Shown here piece by piece: positions 15,983 through 24,452 of a stretch of 58,368 bases of DNA (positions within the stretch are counted from its first letter, which is position 1; every line of letters begins with the position of its first letter). The stretch is from Roseburia sp. (GTDB lineage Bacteria; Bacillota; Clostridia; Lachnospirales; Lachnospiraceae), in contig JAPFDX010000036.1 in NCBI GenBank assembly GCA_026168605.1, forward strand, positions 1 through 58,368, read 5' to 3'. A model generated the notes under the pieces. It did not search any database. It worked only from the letters and a program-made list of their open reading frames with translations, and was not told the DNA's origin. Both the position numbers and the translations under genes were made by a program.

Positions 15983-17521
15983 GTGGGTAACAAGCTGAAA
16001 AATGCGGTGATGGAACGGTTTTTGGGGGCAGAAAGCAGTGTGTCGCAGCTTGCAGAAGTAGAGGGAGGGGAAGATGCGCTAGTGCTTCTCCAGATGATAC
16101 AGGAGACCGTGATTGAAATTGGAGAGATGATTGAGAGACGGGTGAGCGACAGTGACGCTGTCATCCTGGTACTGGAAAATCTTGCGGAGGAGATCTATGA
16201 GACCAGCCGTTTGGAGCGTTACAAGGATGAGAGAAGCCGGGAGAAACTGGTATCGCAGTTAAAGAAAGCCCGAGACATGGTGGTGTCGGCACTGGAAGGT
16301 GTATATGAGATACTGTTTCTGCCGTATAAGGCATCAATGTGGGATGCATTGGAGTCGGTTTATCTGGAAGCAGCAGACTGTACAGACTGCAATGTAAGGG
16401 TTATGCCGGTTCCGTATTATCATGTGACAGAGGATAGGACAGCGCTTGAGAAAGAATATGAGGGGACTATGTTTCCTGATAATATTCCGATTACGGATTA
16501 TCGGGAGTATCACCTAGCGACTGAGTTGCCGGATGTCATCTTCATTCATAATCCATATGATGATAAAAATAGTGTGACCTCTCTTCCGGAGCAGTATTTT
16601 AGCTCAGAACTAAAGAAGTATACAGACCACTTGGTGTATGTACCTTACAAGGTGTGTAGTGGAAAAGTGAAAGAGTTTTACTGTGTCATGCCCGGGGTAA
16701 AAAATGCCTGGAGAGTATTTGTACAGTCTGAGCAGGTGAGAGAAGTTTATTTAAAGTATTACCAGCCAGAGAAGATTGTGGCTACAGGGTCCCCAAAAAT
16801 CGATAAGGTTGTCCGTAACGCAGTGCATAAACCGCAGATGCCAGATACATGGAGTGATGCTGTATGGGGAAGAAAAGTATTTCTGCTGAATACCCACCTG
16901 AATCAGATTATAAACCAGGCAGAAAATATGCTTCTGGCCTTGGAGGAGATTATAAGCATATTTGAGAAACGAAAGGCTGGTGCTGTCATCTGGAGACCAC
17001 ATCCGCTGAGTATTGAGACAGCGAAAGCAAAGAATCCGGCGATTTTGCAGTATTATCAGGAGATTATCAAACGATTCCAGATGCTTAATAATGCGGTATA
17101 CGATGAAACACCAGATCCCCAGCTTGCGATTGCACTGGCAGATGCCTATATCGGGGATAAAAGTTCATTAGTGACGATGTTTGGTGTAACGGGAAAGCCT
17201 GTTTTTATCCGGGAGATTGAATTGCTGGGGCAGAGCGTAGTCAGTTGCTGGGAGCAGCAAAACGTGCAGAAGAGGCTGGAAGAGATATCTGTGAATAGAA
17301 GGCTGAAGTCGGTATATTATGAAAGAGATATTTCTGTAGAGGCATATGTTGATATGGTTCTGGATGGAGTGGATATTCTGGCAGAAAAAAGAAAACCGGA
17401 GTTCTCAAGGCTGGCATGGAATACACAAGGAGATGCGGGGAAACAGATATGGGAATGTGTGAAGAGCGAATTAAACGCTGTGGAGGAGAATCATGGTCAG
17501 TGTAATTATCTGCACTTATAA
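15983..17521 (+). CDS. TagB/TagF-like glycerophosphotransferase-type protein
   Basis: 512 residues starting with GTG (GGGGAGG site 7 bases before). The C-terminal half (about 180-480) resembles the GT-B fold of CDP-glycerol:poly(glycerophosphate) transferases: FVQSEQVREVY...IVATGSPKID, GAVIWRPHPLS, and ALADAYIGDKSSLVTMFGVTGKP, where the conserved His and the Asp-x-Ser-Ser loop bind the nucleotide donor. The first 110 residues are helical and charged. Such enzymes transfer alditol phosphates from CDP carriers, so this protein is a second candidate, besides the LicD at 6343, for moving a CMP-phosphonate. Its end overlaps the next gene by 29 bases. Confidence 0.68.
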   Translation: MGNKLKNAVMERFLGAESSVSQLAEVEGGEDALVLLQMIQETVIEIGEMIERRVSDSDAVILVLENLAEEIYETSRLERYKDERSREKLVSQLKKARDMVVSALEGVYEILFLPYKASMWDALESVYLEAADCTDCNVRVMPVPYYHVTEDRTALEKEYEGTMFPDNIPITDYREYHLATELPDVIFIHNPYDDKNSVTSLPEQYFSSELKKYTDHLVYVPYKVCSGKVKEFYCVMPGVKNAWRVFVQSEQVREVYLKYYQPEKIVATGSPKIDKVVRNAVHKPQMPDTWSDAVWGRKVFLLNTHLNQIINQAENMLLALEEIISIFEKRKAGAVIWRPHPLSIETAKAKNPAILQYYQEIIKRFQMLNNAVYDETPDPQLAIALADAYIGDKSSLVTMFGVTGKPVFIREIELLGQSVVSCWEQQNVQKRLEEISVNRRLKSVYYERDISVEAYVDMVLDGVDILAEKRKPEFSRLAWNTQGDAGKQIWECVKSELNAVEENHGQCNYLHL

Positions 17522-18572
17522 TGGCGAGAAATATATCCGGCAATGTATGGAGTCTGTTGTGAACCAGACAATCGGATTTGGGGATATGGAGATCATCATT
17601 GTAGATGATGCGTCGACAGATGCTACTGTAGAAATTTTAAAAGAATATAAAAAACTGTATCCAGAGCATATCCGTCTGATTTTAAGAGAGAGAAACTCGT
17701 TGAAGACAATGGAAGTGAATAGGAACATTGCAGTTTGCTGCGCGTCGGGGGATTATATTCTTTTTCTTGATCAGGATGACTGGTATGAACCAGATGCAGC
17801 GGAAGTTCTGGTGGGACTTATGGAAGAAGAGACGCATCTGGATTATATTGAATACGGTGTTCAGTATGTGGATACAGCGGGGAAGCAGTTAAAGCTCAAA
17901 GGCGGAGAAAGCGGAAACTTTTTTGTCTTTGAAATAGAAAATGAACAGGTGAGGAAGGACTTGGTAAAACAGGGAGTTCTGCCGGGACTGACTCCTGTCT
18001 GGAATAAGATATATAGAAGAAAGTTTCTGGAGGAAAACCAGATCTGGCATAATGATGGAAATCAAAGAAGCGGTTTTTCAGATAATTATTTTTCGGGAAT
18101 GCTTGTGATGTATTGCAGTAAGATTGGAAAACTGGAAAGACCAATGATCCATTATAGAAATTACATGGGGAGCTGGTCACATTCTGTAACACCCGACAGC
18201 AATAGGCAGTTTGAGAGATGTAAAGCAGGAATTGCATTCTGGGCAGAGTGTGAGAAACGTGGACTGATGGATAGCAAGAGGGAGATGGCGGAGTATGTAT
18301 TTGTCAGAATATTCTTATTGAAAACATTTTGGAAGTTTCTGCTAAATTACGAGCAGATTCCATTTGAAATGTTACAGTTTTGCCAGCGGGAAATGCGTAG
18401 CCGAGGACTGGATATCGGGGGAAACCAGATTATGAGGGAACGTCCTGAAATGATACTTCTGGCAACAGTTACGAGGGCAGAGTGGACACCAGAATTTTTG
18501 ATTTTTCTGAGGAAGCATATGATGGAACAGCTACGAGAGAAAAAGATCAGCCGTTCGCTCTTGTTTTTATAA
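17493..18572 (+). CDS. Family 2 glycosyltransferase
   Basis: 359 residues. It begins VSVIICTYNGEKYIRQCMESV, then IIIVDDASTDAT (about 34-45) and the metal-binding DQDD in YILFLDQDDWYEP (about 86-98), all hallmarks of GT-A family 2 enzymes. GLTPVWNKIYRRKFL is a conserved mid-domain block. The C-terminal 100 residues are helical. The ATG has GGAGGAG 6 bases before it and lies inside the end of the preceding TagF-like gene, so expression is coupled. Donor and acceptor unknown. Confidence 0.85.
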   Translation: MVSVIICTYNGEKYIRQCMESVVNQTIGFGDMEIIIVDDASTDATVEILKEYKKLYPEHIRLILRERNSLKTMEVNRNIAVCCASGDYILFLDQDDWYEPDAAEVLVGLMEEETHLDYIEYGVQYVDTAGKQLKLKGGESGNFFVFEIENEQVRKDLVKQGVLPGLTPVWNKIYRRKFLEENQIWHNDGNQRSGFSDNYFSGMLVMYCSKIGKLERPMIHYRNYMGSWSHSVTPDSNRQFERCKAGIAFWAECEKRGLMDSKREMAEYVFVRIFLLKTFWKFLLNYEQIPFEMLQFCQREMRSRGLDIGGNQIMRERPEMILLATVTRAEWTPEFLIFLRKHMMEQLREKKISRSLLFL

Positions 18573-18608
18573 ATGCCGTGATTTTCTGAGGATAAGGGTG
18601 CTGATACG

Positions 18609-19730
18609 ATGAAAGTTTATGTAAAAGAGTTTTTGGATACGCTGACAATTGAAATGATGATTCCGTGGGTCAGTAAAAATGTGTGTTTGTTGCCGCTTCA
18701 TTCCTTTGCGGAGGTAAGTGTGGGGGATATTGTTATTGTTTCCAGATTGGATTCCTCTGTTATGCGGAGGGAGGAATTGGAGTGTACGATTATTATCTGT
18801 GAAGAGATTTTTGAGAAGATTCTGCTGAATGTAAGGAGGGAATACCACTATAATTATGACTATTATTATATGAAGAATGCGTTGGAGGAGGCTGTTAGCC
18901 CTAAAATTACAACGATCATATCAGGATCTTCTTACGGTTTGTATGGCATAGATCACACACTGCTCTCGCATGAAGTGAATCTTTCTATGACATCGCAGGA
19001 TCTGTACTATTCACTGAAAGGGATTTATTATGTGTGTGAACGAAATCCCGGTATTCAGAATGTTGTCCTCTGTATGGGGTACTATTATTTCTTTTCTGAT
19101 TTGTCAAAAACCCAGAGTCTCAAAGAGGTTTCCAGAATTTCAAAGGTATATGCACCATTGTATCATGATATTCATAACTGTGTGTTGCTTCCGCCCAAAG
19201 AGGAAATAATGTATGAGAGTAATATTTTTGATCTTCATAATGTAGCTAAAATTTATAGCTGTGAGGAATATCATAAGGGCTACTTTCATGAAACTCATCC
19301 AAGGGAAAAGTATGCTGTCAGGGCATGGGATGACAAGGAAAAGAACTGGACAGATTTAAGACCAGACGAAAAAGAAGGGGCTGGAAAACAGAGAGCAGGG
19401 CTTCACAATAAGGTTACAAAAAGAAAAGCGAGTCTGGTTGAAAATGTAGGATTATTTCAAAGCTTTCTTGATTTCTGTTCGGGAAGAAATATTCACGTCT
19501 TGCTGGTTGTCACCCCGGTCACACCATATTACCTTAATTGTATTTCCGATGATTGCAGAGCTAACTTTTATCATGTGCTAAATACATCAAGTGGGGAAAT
19601 CCATGTTTTGGATCTGGCAGGAGATACTGGCTATACGGAGGAGGACTTTAACGATACAGACCATCTGAGCGAGACGGGAGCTGAAAAACTGACAGTCGCA
19701 ATTCTTTCAACATTAAAGGAGATAGAGTGA
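18609..19730 (+). CDS. SGNH/GDSL-like protein of unknown substrate
   Basis: 373 residues, no signal peptide, no membrane helix. A block-I-like GSSYG after the strand TTIISGS (about 95-105) and a terminal DTDHLSETGAEKL (about 350-362, the D-x-x-H-L-S/N of SGNH hydrolases) suggest an esterase or O-acyltransferase fold, distantly like DltD or AlgJ/AlgX-type polysaccharide acetylation proteins. LLVVTPVTPYY in between is the third conserved strand. It is the last gene of the 13-kb glycan operon, so O-acylation or deacylation of the glycan is the likely theme. The ribosome binding site is weak. Its 3' end overlaps the oppositely oriented integrase remnant by 18 bases. Confidence 0.6.
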   Translation: MKVYVKEFLDTLTIEMMIPWVSKNVCLLPLHSFAEVSVGDIVIVSRLDSSVMRREELECTIIICEEIFEKILLNVRREYHYNYDYYYMKNALEEAVSPKITTIISGSSYGLYGIDHTLLSHEVNLSMTSQDLYYSLKGIYYVCERNPGIQNVVLCMGYYYFFSDLSKTQSLKEVSRISKVYAPLYHDIHNCVLLPPKEEIMYESNIFDLHNVAKIYSCEEYHKGYFHETHPREKYAVRAWDDKEKNWTDLRPDEKEGAGKQRAGLHNKVTKRKASLVENVGLFQSFLDFCSGRNIHVLLVVTPVTPYYLNCISDDCRANFYHVLNTSSGEIHVLDLAGDTGYTEEDFNDTDHLSETGAEKLTVAILSTLKEIE

Positions 19731-20600
19731 GATAAGATTCAATATTATTTTGGTTAAGCTATGCCACAAATGAGAATATGGAGAGAACAAGGAAGTTATG
19801 AATTTACTCCATCCGCACCAAATTCCTCGGATGCCTATTGACCCAAAATGGCGGAACATATGCGGCGTGATGTGCTGCTCAATTCCGGCAAGCCGTGCAT
19901 ACTGATCGATCATAAAGCGGACGGACTGGTCAGATAATTTTTGGCGGAGTCTGTTGACGAAGAAATATCCGCAATAAGAAATATCTTCACGGAAAGCATC
20001 CCGATACAAAAGCAGGGCAGCAAGCACATCGGGATTTCCTATCTGCAACATTCGTTCTTTCGCTCCCTTCCCATAAATCAAAACCGTCTTATTTTCCAGA
20101 TCAATATCCGCAGGTCTCAGCGAGCACAGCTCCGATATGCGCATACCGGTTGCAAACAAAAGCTCGATGACGGCAATATCCCGCAGACAGCAGCGCAGTT
20201 GGTATTTAGAGGCAGCGAGGGATTTTTTTCTGTATAGAGCGGCGAGAAATTTCTGGATGGAATGAAAAGGAATTGTTTTTGGCAGCAGTTTTGGCTCGCG
20301 GAAACGGATGTCCAGACGGGAAAAAGGATTTTCTGCTAACAGTTCTTTGTACTCAAGATAGTGAAAAAAGGCTTTCAGGCTCGCAATTTTTCGTTTGACA
20401 GTCTTGGATTTGTATGTTTTGTGCAGGCTTGTGATAAAACAGTCCACGGTGTTTCTGGACAGGGCATCGGCTGCACCTGGGGAAAAAGCTGCGTATTGTG
20501 TCAGATCGATGCGGTAAGCCTTGAGCGTTTTGGGATCCAGATGCTTGCGGTATTGGCAGTATTCCAGATATTCTGCAATGTGGTTGTCTAAAAGATTCAT
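19713..20600 (-). pseudogene. Truncated tyrosine recombinase (integrase)
   Basis: The frame gives 295 residues, but only the first 251 look like a XerC/D-type tyrosine recombinase. The SAM-like core-binding domain occupies 1 to about 95. The catalytic domain shows Arg154 (GMRISEL), the Lys in GKGAKER, and His247-x-x-Arg250 (HMFRH). After His251 the sequence changes abruptly (from about base 19847) and lacks the G-H/W block and the nucleophilic Tyr, so it should be inactive. The AAGGAG site before the ATG at 20600 is intact. It marks the right edge of the AT-rich glycan island and may be the relic of the element that brought it, or of an invertase that once switched it. Confidence 0.8.
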
Positions 20601-20754
20601 ATGTAAAATTCTCCTTGTTTTTTTACAATTATGATGGCGGGAAAAGAAAATGTCTATGCCCGGTTACTTTGGGGGTCGGATGGTCAGGATGCGGAACAGA
20701 GTCTTGCCAGCGCTGCGGAAATATCGTAAACTGGTAAAGAAAAGGGGGCAGACC

Positions 20755-21027
20755 ATGACAGTCGATGAAATTATTGGGCAGGTAACAGATATTTGCAGGA
20801 AAAATCATGTGGAGCATTTGGCGCTGTTTGGGTCTTATGCGAAAGGGGATGCAACAAAATACAGCGATCTGGATTTTATTGTCTATGGTCCGGTAGATAT
20901 CGAACATCTGCAGGAGCAGGTGGATGAGATTATGACTTTGAAAAAGATTGATTTATTTGAATATGATTTATGTCAAAACAGATTTTTGAAGGAGGATATG
21001 GACAAGTATGCAAGAAAAATCTATTAA
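20755..21027 (+). CDS. MNT-type nucleotidyltransferase, antitoxin-like
   Basis: 90 residues from the ATG at 20755, which has AAGGGGG 8 bases before it; a longer in-frame start at 20650 adds a basic stretch that does not belong to the family. The minimal nucleotidyltransferase motif GSYAKGDATKYSDLDF (GSxxxGx5SDxD) is at about 26-41. Proteins of this size pair with HEPN proteins, as the next gene shows; in studied pairs the MNT partner AMPylates and silences the HEPN RNase. The coding regions overlap by 20 bases. Confidence 0.85.
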   Translation: MTVDEIIGQVTDICRKNHVEHLALFGSYAKGDATKYSDLDFIVYGPVDIEHLQEQVDEIMTLKKIDLFEYDLCQNRFLKEDMDKYARKIY

Positions 21028-21409
21028 CCGGTATCGCAGTTATTGCAGGAGTCTGGAGAATCTAAAAGATGCCAGAGGCAGAGATCCGCAGGACAAGTTT
21101 GTCTTAAGTGGCACGGCACAAATGTTTAATTTGTCGTTTGATCTGTCATGGAAGGTGATGAAGGATATTATCAGAGAGTTTCATGGTGCGCTAGAATATC
21201 CGACAGGGTCTCCGCGGGAGACGCTTCGGATGGCGCATAGTGTAGGACTGATCGATGACGATTTGTGGTTGGAGATGCTCCGGGCAAGAAATAATCTCGC
21301 GCATGATTATGACGGCGAACTGGCGTTGAAATATTTTGAGAATATCACATTGAAATACTGTGTACTTCTGGAGGAGTTTATGAAAAAGGCTTCTGCATAC
21401 TATCAATAA
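21008..21409 (+). CDS. HEPN protein, HI0074 nucleotidyltransferase-substrate-binding family
   Basis: 133 residues, all helical. The HI0074 family pattern is visible: LSGTAQMFNLSFDLSWKVMKD, then GLIDDDLWLEMLRARNNLAHDYD, with the R-x4-H ribonuclease-like motif (RNNLAH) and the trailing Tyr-Asp of the AMPylation site seen in HEPN toxins. It overlaps the MNT gene, an arrangement typical of toxin-antitoxin modules. Whether it acts as a toxin here is inferred from the family. Confidence 0.87.
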   Translation: MQEKSINRYRSYCRSLENLKDARGRDPQDKFVLSGTAQMFNLSFDLSWKVMKDIIREFHGALEYPTGSPRETLRMAHSVGLIDDDLWLEMLRARNNLAHDYDGELALKYFENITLKYCVLLEEFMKKASAYYQ

Positions 21410-21560
21410 GAGTGTCATAACATAAAAACCGTATGTGCAAAATGGGTAAAAAACAGATAATGGAATCTGCAAACAGCCGTCATTCTGCCATTCTTGGAAA
21501 AGTATAAAAATTAAATCCTATATAGAAAGAAAATATTGCCAAAATCTGGAATACATTTTA

Positions 21561-21581
21561 ACATTTATTTGGGACAAATGT
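21561..21581. promoter_or_regulatory. Possible operator in front of the BlaI-like gene
   Basis: ACATTT at 21561-21566 and AAATGT at 21576-21581 form a perfect six-base inverted repeat with nine bases between. BlaI/MecI-type repressors bind TACAnnTGTA-like dyads, and AAATGTA resembles a half site. The 207 bases between 21410 and 21616 otherwise hold only AT-rich sequence. Weak evidence. Confidence 0.25.
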
Positions 21582-21616
21582 AGAAAACTATAAATAATGT
21601 AAAGGACAAAAGAAAA

Positions 21617-21880
21617 GTGAAGGATGAGGTGTTATTAGAAAATTTGCCGCGCACTGCAAATCGGATTTTAAATGTTTTGTGGCGCTGCAACAAGGCGATG
21701 GGAGTGGAGGAACTGACGGAGGCGCTGAACCGGGAATATGTGGAACATCTGAACCGGAGGGAAGTGCAGAAGTTTGTGAGATTGCTGGTTCATGCGGAAT
21801 ATGTAGAAGCAAGGCGATGCAGATTTCACATATACTATCAGACACTTGGATTTGAATATGTGGCAGAGGATATGTATTGA
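21617..21880 (+). CDS. BlaI/MecI-like winged-helix regulator
   Basis: 87 residues, GTG start with AAAGGA about 10 bases before. The sequence RTANRILNVLWRCNKAMGVEELTEAL...VQKFVRLLVHAEYVEARR follows the helix-turn-helix plus wing pattern of BlaI/CopY repressors, but it is shorter and lacks their C-terminal dimerisation helix. No beta-lactam sensor gene is next to it. The target is unknown; the inverted repeat at 21561-21581 is a candidate for autoregulation. Confidence 0.55.
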   Translation: MKDEVLLENLPRTANRILNVLWRCNKAMGVEELTEALNREYVEHLNRREVQKFVRLLVHAEYVEARRCRFHIYYQTLGFEYVAEDMY

Positions 21881-21977
21881 CGGATGAAATGGGAAAAGCG
21901 AATGGCAGCCGGTTGTATTGGCAGCATTCGCTTTTTGTGTTAAACTGCTTTTAAAATATGAAATGAGGGACAGCCGG

Positions 21978-22508
21978 ATGATAACATACAGAGAGATCAG
22001 GGAAACGGAAATTGACAGAGCGCTTTTCGGGCATTTTATCCGTCGCCAGAATGTGACGAAGTGCTGGCGCAGGGAGCATGGGCAGTGGCTGGTCAAAGAC
22101 GATCCGTTTATCGACGACTGGAGTGAGGCGGATTATGAGATACTGGTTTCCTGCCTGAAAAACACGGTGAAAACGGGCGGTTTTGTATACGGGGCGTTTT
22201 GCCGGGGAGAATTAAAAGGATTTGTCTCTGTGGAATCAGAACTGTTTGGCGGTGAGCAGCAGTACCTCGACCTGACAAGCATCCACGTTTCGGAGGATAT
22301 GCGCGGCGAGGGCATCGGAGCGGCGCTTTTTCTTGCGGCGAGGGGCTGGGCGAAGAAGAACGGTGCGAAAAAGCTGTATATCTCTGCGCACTCTGCAGTC
22401 GAAAGCCAGGCGTTTTATAAGAAGATGGGCTGCACAGAGGCGCAGGTGTATCATCAGGGGCACGTGGATGCGGAGCCATATGACTGTCAGTTGGAGTGTC
22501 CGGTTTAA
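21978..22508 (+). CDS. GNAT family N-acetyltransferase
   Basis: 176 residues from the ATG at 21978 (GAGGGA 7 bases before). LDLTSIHVSEDMRGEGIGAALF carries the acetyl-CoA motif R-G-E-G-I-G at about 114-119, and YISAHSAVESQAFYKKMGC is motif B, including the Tyr that donates a proton. It stands alone, 23 bases before the amidohydrolase gene. Substrate unknown; the family includes many small-molecule and ribosomal protein acetyltransferases. Confidence 0.85.
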   Translation: MITYREIRETEIDRALFGHFIRRQNVTKCWRREHGQWLVKDDPFIDDWSEADYEILVSCLKNTVKTGGFVYGAFCRGELKGFVSVESELFGGEQQYLDLTSIHVSEDMRGEGIGAALFLAARGWAKKNGAKKLYISAHSAVESQAFYKKMGCTEAQVYHQGHVDAEPYDCQLECPV

Positions 22509-22531
22509 GAACATTTTATAGGGAGGAAAAG

Positions 22532-23413
22532 ATGGATTTGTTGCAGATCGCGCTGCTCCAGATCGCGCCATGCGGCACATGGCAGGAAAACCTGGAAAAG
22601 GGAATGGAATACTGTAAAAAAGCGAAGCGGGAGGGGGCAGACATTGCGCTGTTTCCGGAGATGTGGAGCAATGGATACGGGATTTATGACCGTCCGGTTT
22701 TGGAATGGCAGGCGGAGGCGCTGTCTGCGGACAGCCGTTTTATCCGTGAATTTCAGGAGCTGGCGCGTGAGCTTTCCATGGCGATCGGCGTCACATTTCT
22801 GGAGAAACACGCAGGTGCGCCGCGCAATACGCTGGTTCTTTTTGACAGATTTGGGAAAGAGGTGTTCACCTATGCGAAGGTACATACCTGCGACTTTGGA
22901 GCGGAGCGCGATCTGACGCCCGGCGAGGAGTTTGTGGTTGCGCCGCTGGATACCGCAAAGGGCGAGGTGAAAGTCGGCGCGATGATCTGTTATGACAGAG
23001 AGTTTCCGGAGAGCGCGAGGATTCTGATGCTCAAAGGTGCGGAGCTCGTTCTCGTACCAAATGCGTGCCCGATGGAGATTAACCGTCTCTCGCAGCTTCG
23101 CGCGCGAGCTTATGAAAATATGCTTGCAGTCGCAACCTGCAATTATCCCGAAACCGTCCCGGATTGTAACGGTGGCTCGAGCGTGTTCGACGGAGTGGCA
23201 TATCTGCCGGAAGGGGAAGGCTCGCGGGATATGTGCATCCTGCAGGCGGGCGGAGAAGAAGGGATTTATATGGCACGGCTTGATCTGCCGCAGCTTCGCG
23301 CTTACCGTGCGTCGGAAGTGCATGGCAACGCCTACCGCCATCCGTCCAAATATGGGATTTTAACAGAGGAAAACATCAAAGAACCGTTTGTGCGGGAAGA
23401 TTACAGAAGATAA
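22532..23413 (+). CDS. Carbon-nitrogen hydrolase (nitrilase superfamily)
   Basis: 293 residues from the ATG at 22532 with GGGAGG 6 bases before. The catalytic triad is plain: Glu43 (LFPEMW), Lys116 (YAKVH) and Cys153 (MICYDREFPE). This superfamily cleaves amide C-N bonds (omega-amidase, N-carbamoylputrescine amidase, deaminated glutathione amidase and others). The N-terminal LLQIALLQIAPCGTWQENLEKG and the DFGAERDLTPG loop look like the small-amide branch. The exact substrate cannot be read from sequence. Confidence 0.85.
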   Translation: MDLLQIALLQIAPCGTWQENLEKGMEYCKKAKREGADIALFPEMWSNGYGIYDRPVLEWQAEALSADSRFIREFQELARELSMAIGVTFLEKHAGAPRNTLVLFDRFGKEVFTYAKVHTCDFGAERDLTPGEEFVVAPLDTAKGEVKVGAMICYDREFPESARILMLKGAELVLVPNACPMEINRLSQLRARAYENMLAVATCNYPETVPDCNGGSSVFDGVAYLPEGEGSRDMCILQAGGEEGIYMARLDLPQLRAYRASEVHGNAYRHPSKYGILTEENIKEPFVREDYRR

Positions 23414-23453
23414 GAGGTATATTCCCCCAATACCCGCACAAACGGCATCCGCA

Positions 23454-24137
23454 TCAGTCCTCGACCGCCTGCTTTTTCACCTGGGCAAGCGCCTTTGCAA
23501 CCGGCGGAATAGAGATGATAATGAGTGTTACGACAGCCTCCGGAATGAGATAGGAAGCCTGATAGCCCATCGAGTAAACGAGCGGATTCATTCCCTCCGG
23601 CGCATAGGAGGCGAAGAAGATCACGCCGGATGCGGTGGAGAAGAGGAAACGCCCAAGTACGCCGACGACGTAACCGATCTGCAAGCCATATTTTTTCTTA
23701 TGGAAAAAGCCTGCCAGACCGAGCGCACCGAATGCGAGCGGGTAGTCGAGCAGCATCTGTGGGATCGTGTAGAAAATCGGTTCTGTGACAAACTGCACCA
23801 GACCGTAAGCGACTGCGGTCATAATGCCGACATAAGGACCGTACCAGTAGGCGATCAACACGATAAAGAGCATGGAGAGCAGCGTCACCGAGCCTCCCAT
23901 CGGCATTTCAAACAGCTTGATCATGGAACATACGACAGCCAGTGCGATAGCGACGGCAGAGTAGACAAGCTGCTTGGTCGTGAGTGCTGTTTTTTTGCTG
24001 GAATTGCGCTGGCGCATAATGGCAGCGATGATCACAAGCGCGGCGATGACCGCGACGATGATTCCGACGCCGAGCGGCGTCACATGGACGGAGCCGTCAC
24101 CCCAGGCGCCTTCCGGCGTAGCAAAAAAGTTATTCAT
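23454..24137 (-). CDS. thiT: ThiT, thiamine-specific S component of an ECF transporter
   Basis: 227 residues from the ATG at 24137, directly after an AAGGAGG site. About six to seven membrane helices. The family block MPMGGSVTLLSMLFI at 78-92 and DYPLAFG at 131-137 are those of ThiT, which binds thiamine and docks on a shared EcfA-EcfA'-EcfT module. Compared with the usual length of about 180-190 residues there is one extra N-terminal helix (20-41). The gene lies behind a TPP riboswitch and a strong promoter. The ECF energy module of this window is at 47329-49920, about 23 kb away. Confidence 0.92.
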   Translation of the reverse strand: MNNFFATPEGAWGDGSVHVTPLGVGIIVAVIAALVIIAAIMRQRNSSKKTALTTKQLVYSAVAIALAVVCSMIKLFEMPMGGSVTLLSMLFIVLIAYWYGPYVGIMTAVAYGLVQFVTEPIFYTIPQMLLDYPLAFGALGLAGFFHKKKYGLQIGYVVGVLGRFLFSTASGVIFFASYAPEGMNPLVYSMGYQASYLIPEAVVTLIIISIPPVAKALAQVKKQAVED

Positions 24138-24195
24138 AAAAAAATCCTCCTTGTGGTGAATATGCACCGTCAGGGGGATTTACTCTTTTTCGTAA

Positions 24196-24278
24196 AAGCT
24201 TCCTTACGCCGGTATTATCCGGTTCAAGTAATGAGGGTCGATGAAAAATTACATCTCTCAGCAAAAGCGCCCCTAGCG
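24196..24278 (-). promoter_or_regulatory. TPP riboswitch (THI element) controlling thiT
   Basis: Read on the minus strand it contains the conserved parts in order: GGGGCGC, GCTGAGA, ACCC, then TTGAACCGGATAATACCGGC and GTAAGGAAG. These are the pyrimidine- and pyrophosphate-sensing helices of the thiamine-pyrophosphate aptamer. It sits about 60 bases before the thiT start, so thiamine pyrophosphate should turn the uptake gene off. Confidence 0.93.
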
Positions 24279-24311
24279 TTGTGATATTCAATATTATTTT
24301 TAACGAAGCTA

Positions 24312-24340
24312 ACTATAACAACTTCATGTGGGAATGTCAA
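24312..24340 (-). promoter_or_regulatory. Vegetative promoter of the thiT unit
   Basis: On the minus strand TTGACA (24340-24335), a 17-base spacer and TATAGT (24317-24312). It lies just upstream of the TPP riboswitch and so gives the riboswitch leader as the first transcribed part. Confidence 0.75.
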
Positions 24341-24351
24341 GGAAAAAGTGA

Positions 24352-24380
24352 TTGCCAACAGAGGGAATCATGTTTATAAT
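24352..24380 (+). promoter_or_regulatory. Vegetative promoter of the MarR gene
   Basis: TTGCCA (24352-24357), a 17-base spacer and TATAAT (24375-24380), 72 bases before the marR start. It is divergent from the thiT promoter. Confidence 0.75.
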
Positions 24381-24452
24381 ATGCGTGGAACGCAGAGAAT
24401 AGCACTGTGTACAGGCGATTTATGACAGGAATGCTTCAGACAGGAGAGATCT

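Noticed and set aside
19713-19847. C-terminal 45 residues of the integrase frame as a real domain
   Set aside because: They share nothing with tyrosine recombinases, lack the catalytic Tyr, and overlap the end of the SGNH-like gene; read as fusion to unrelated sequence after truncation.
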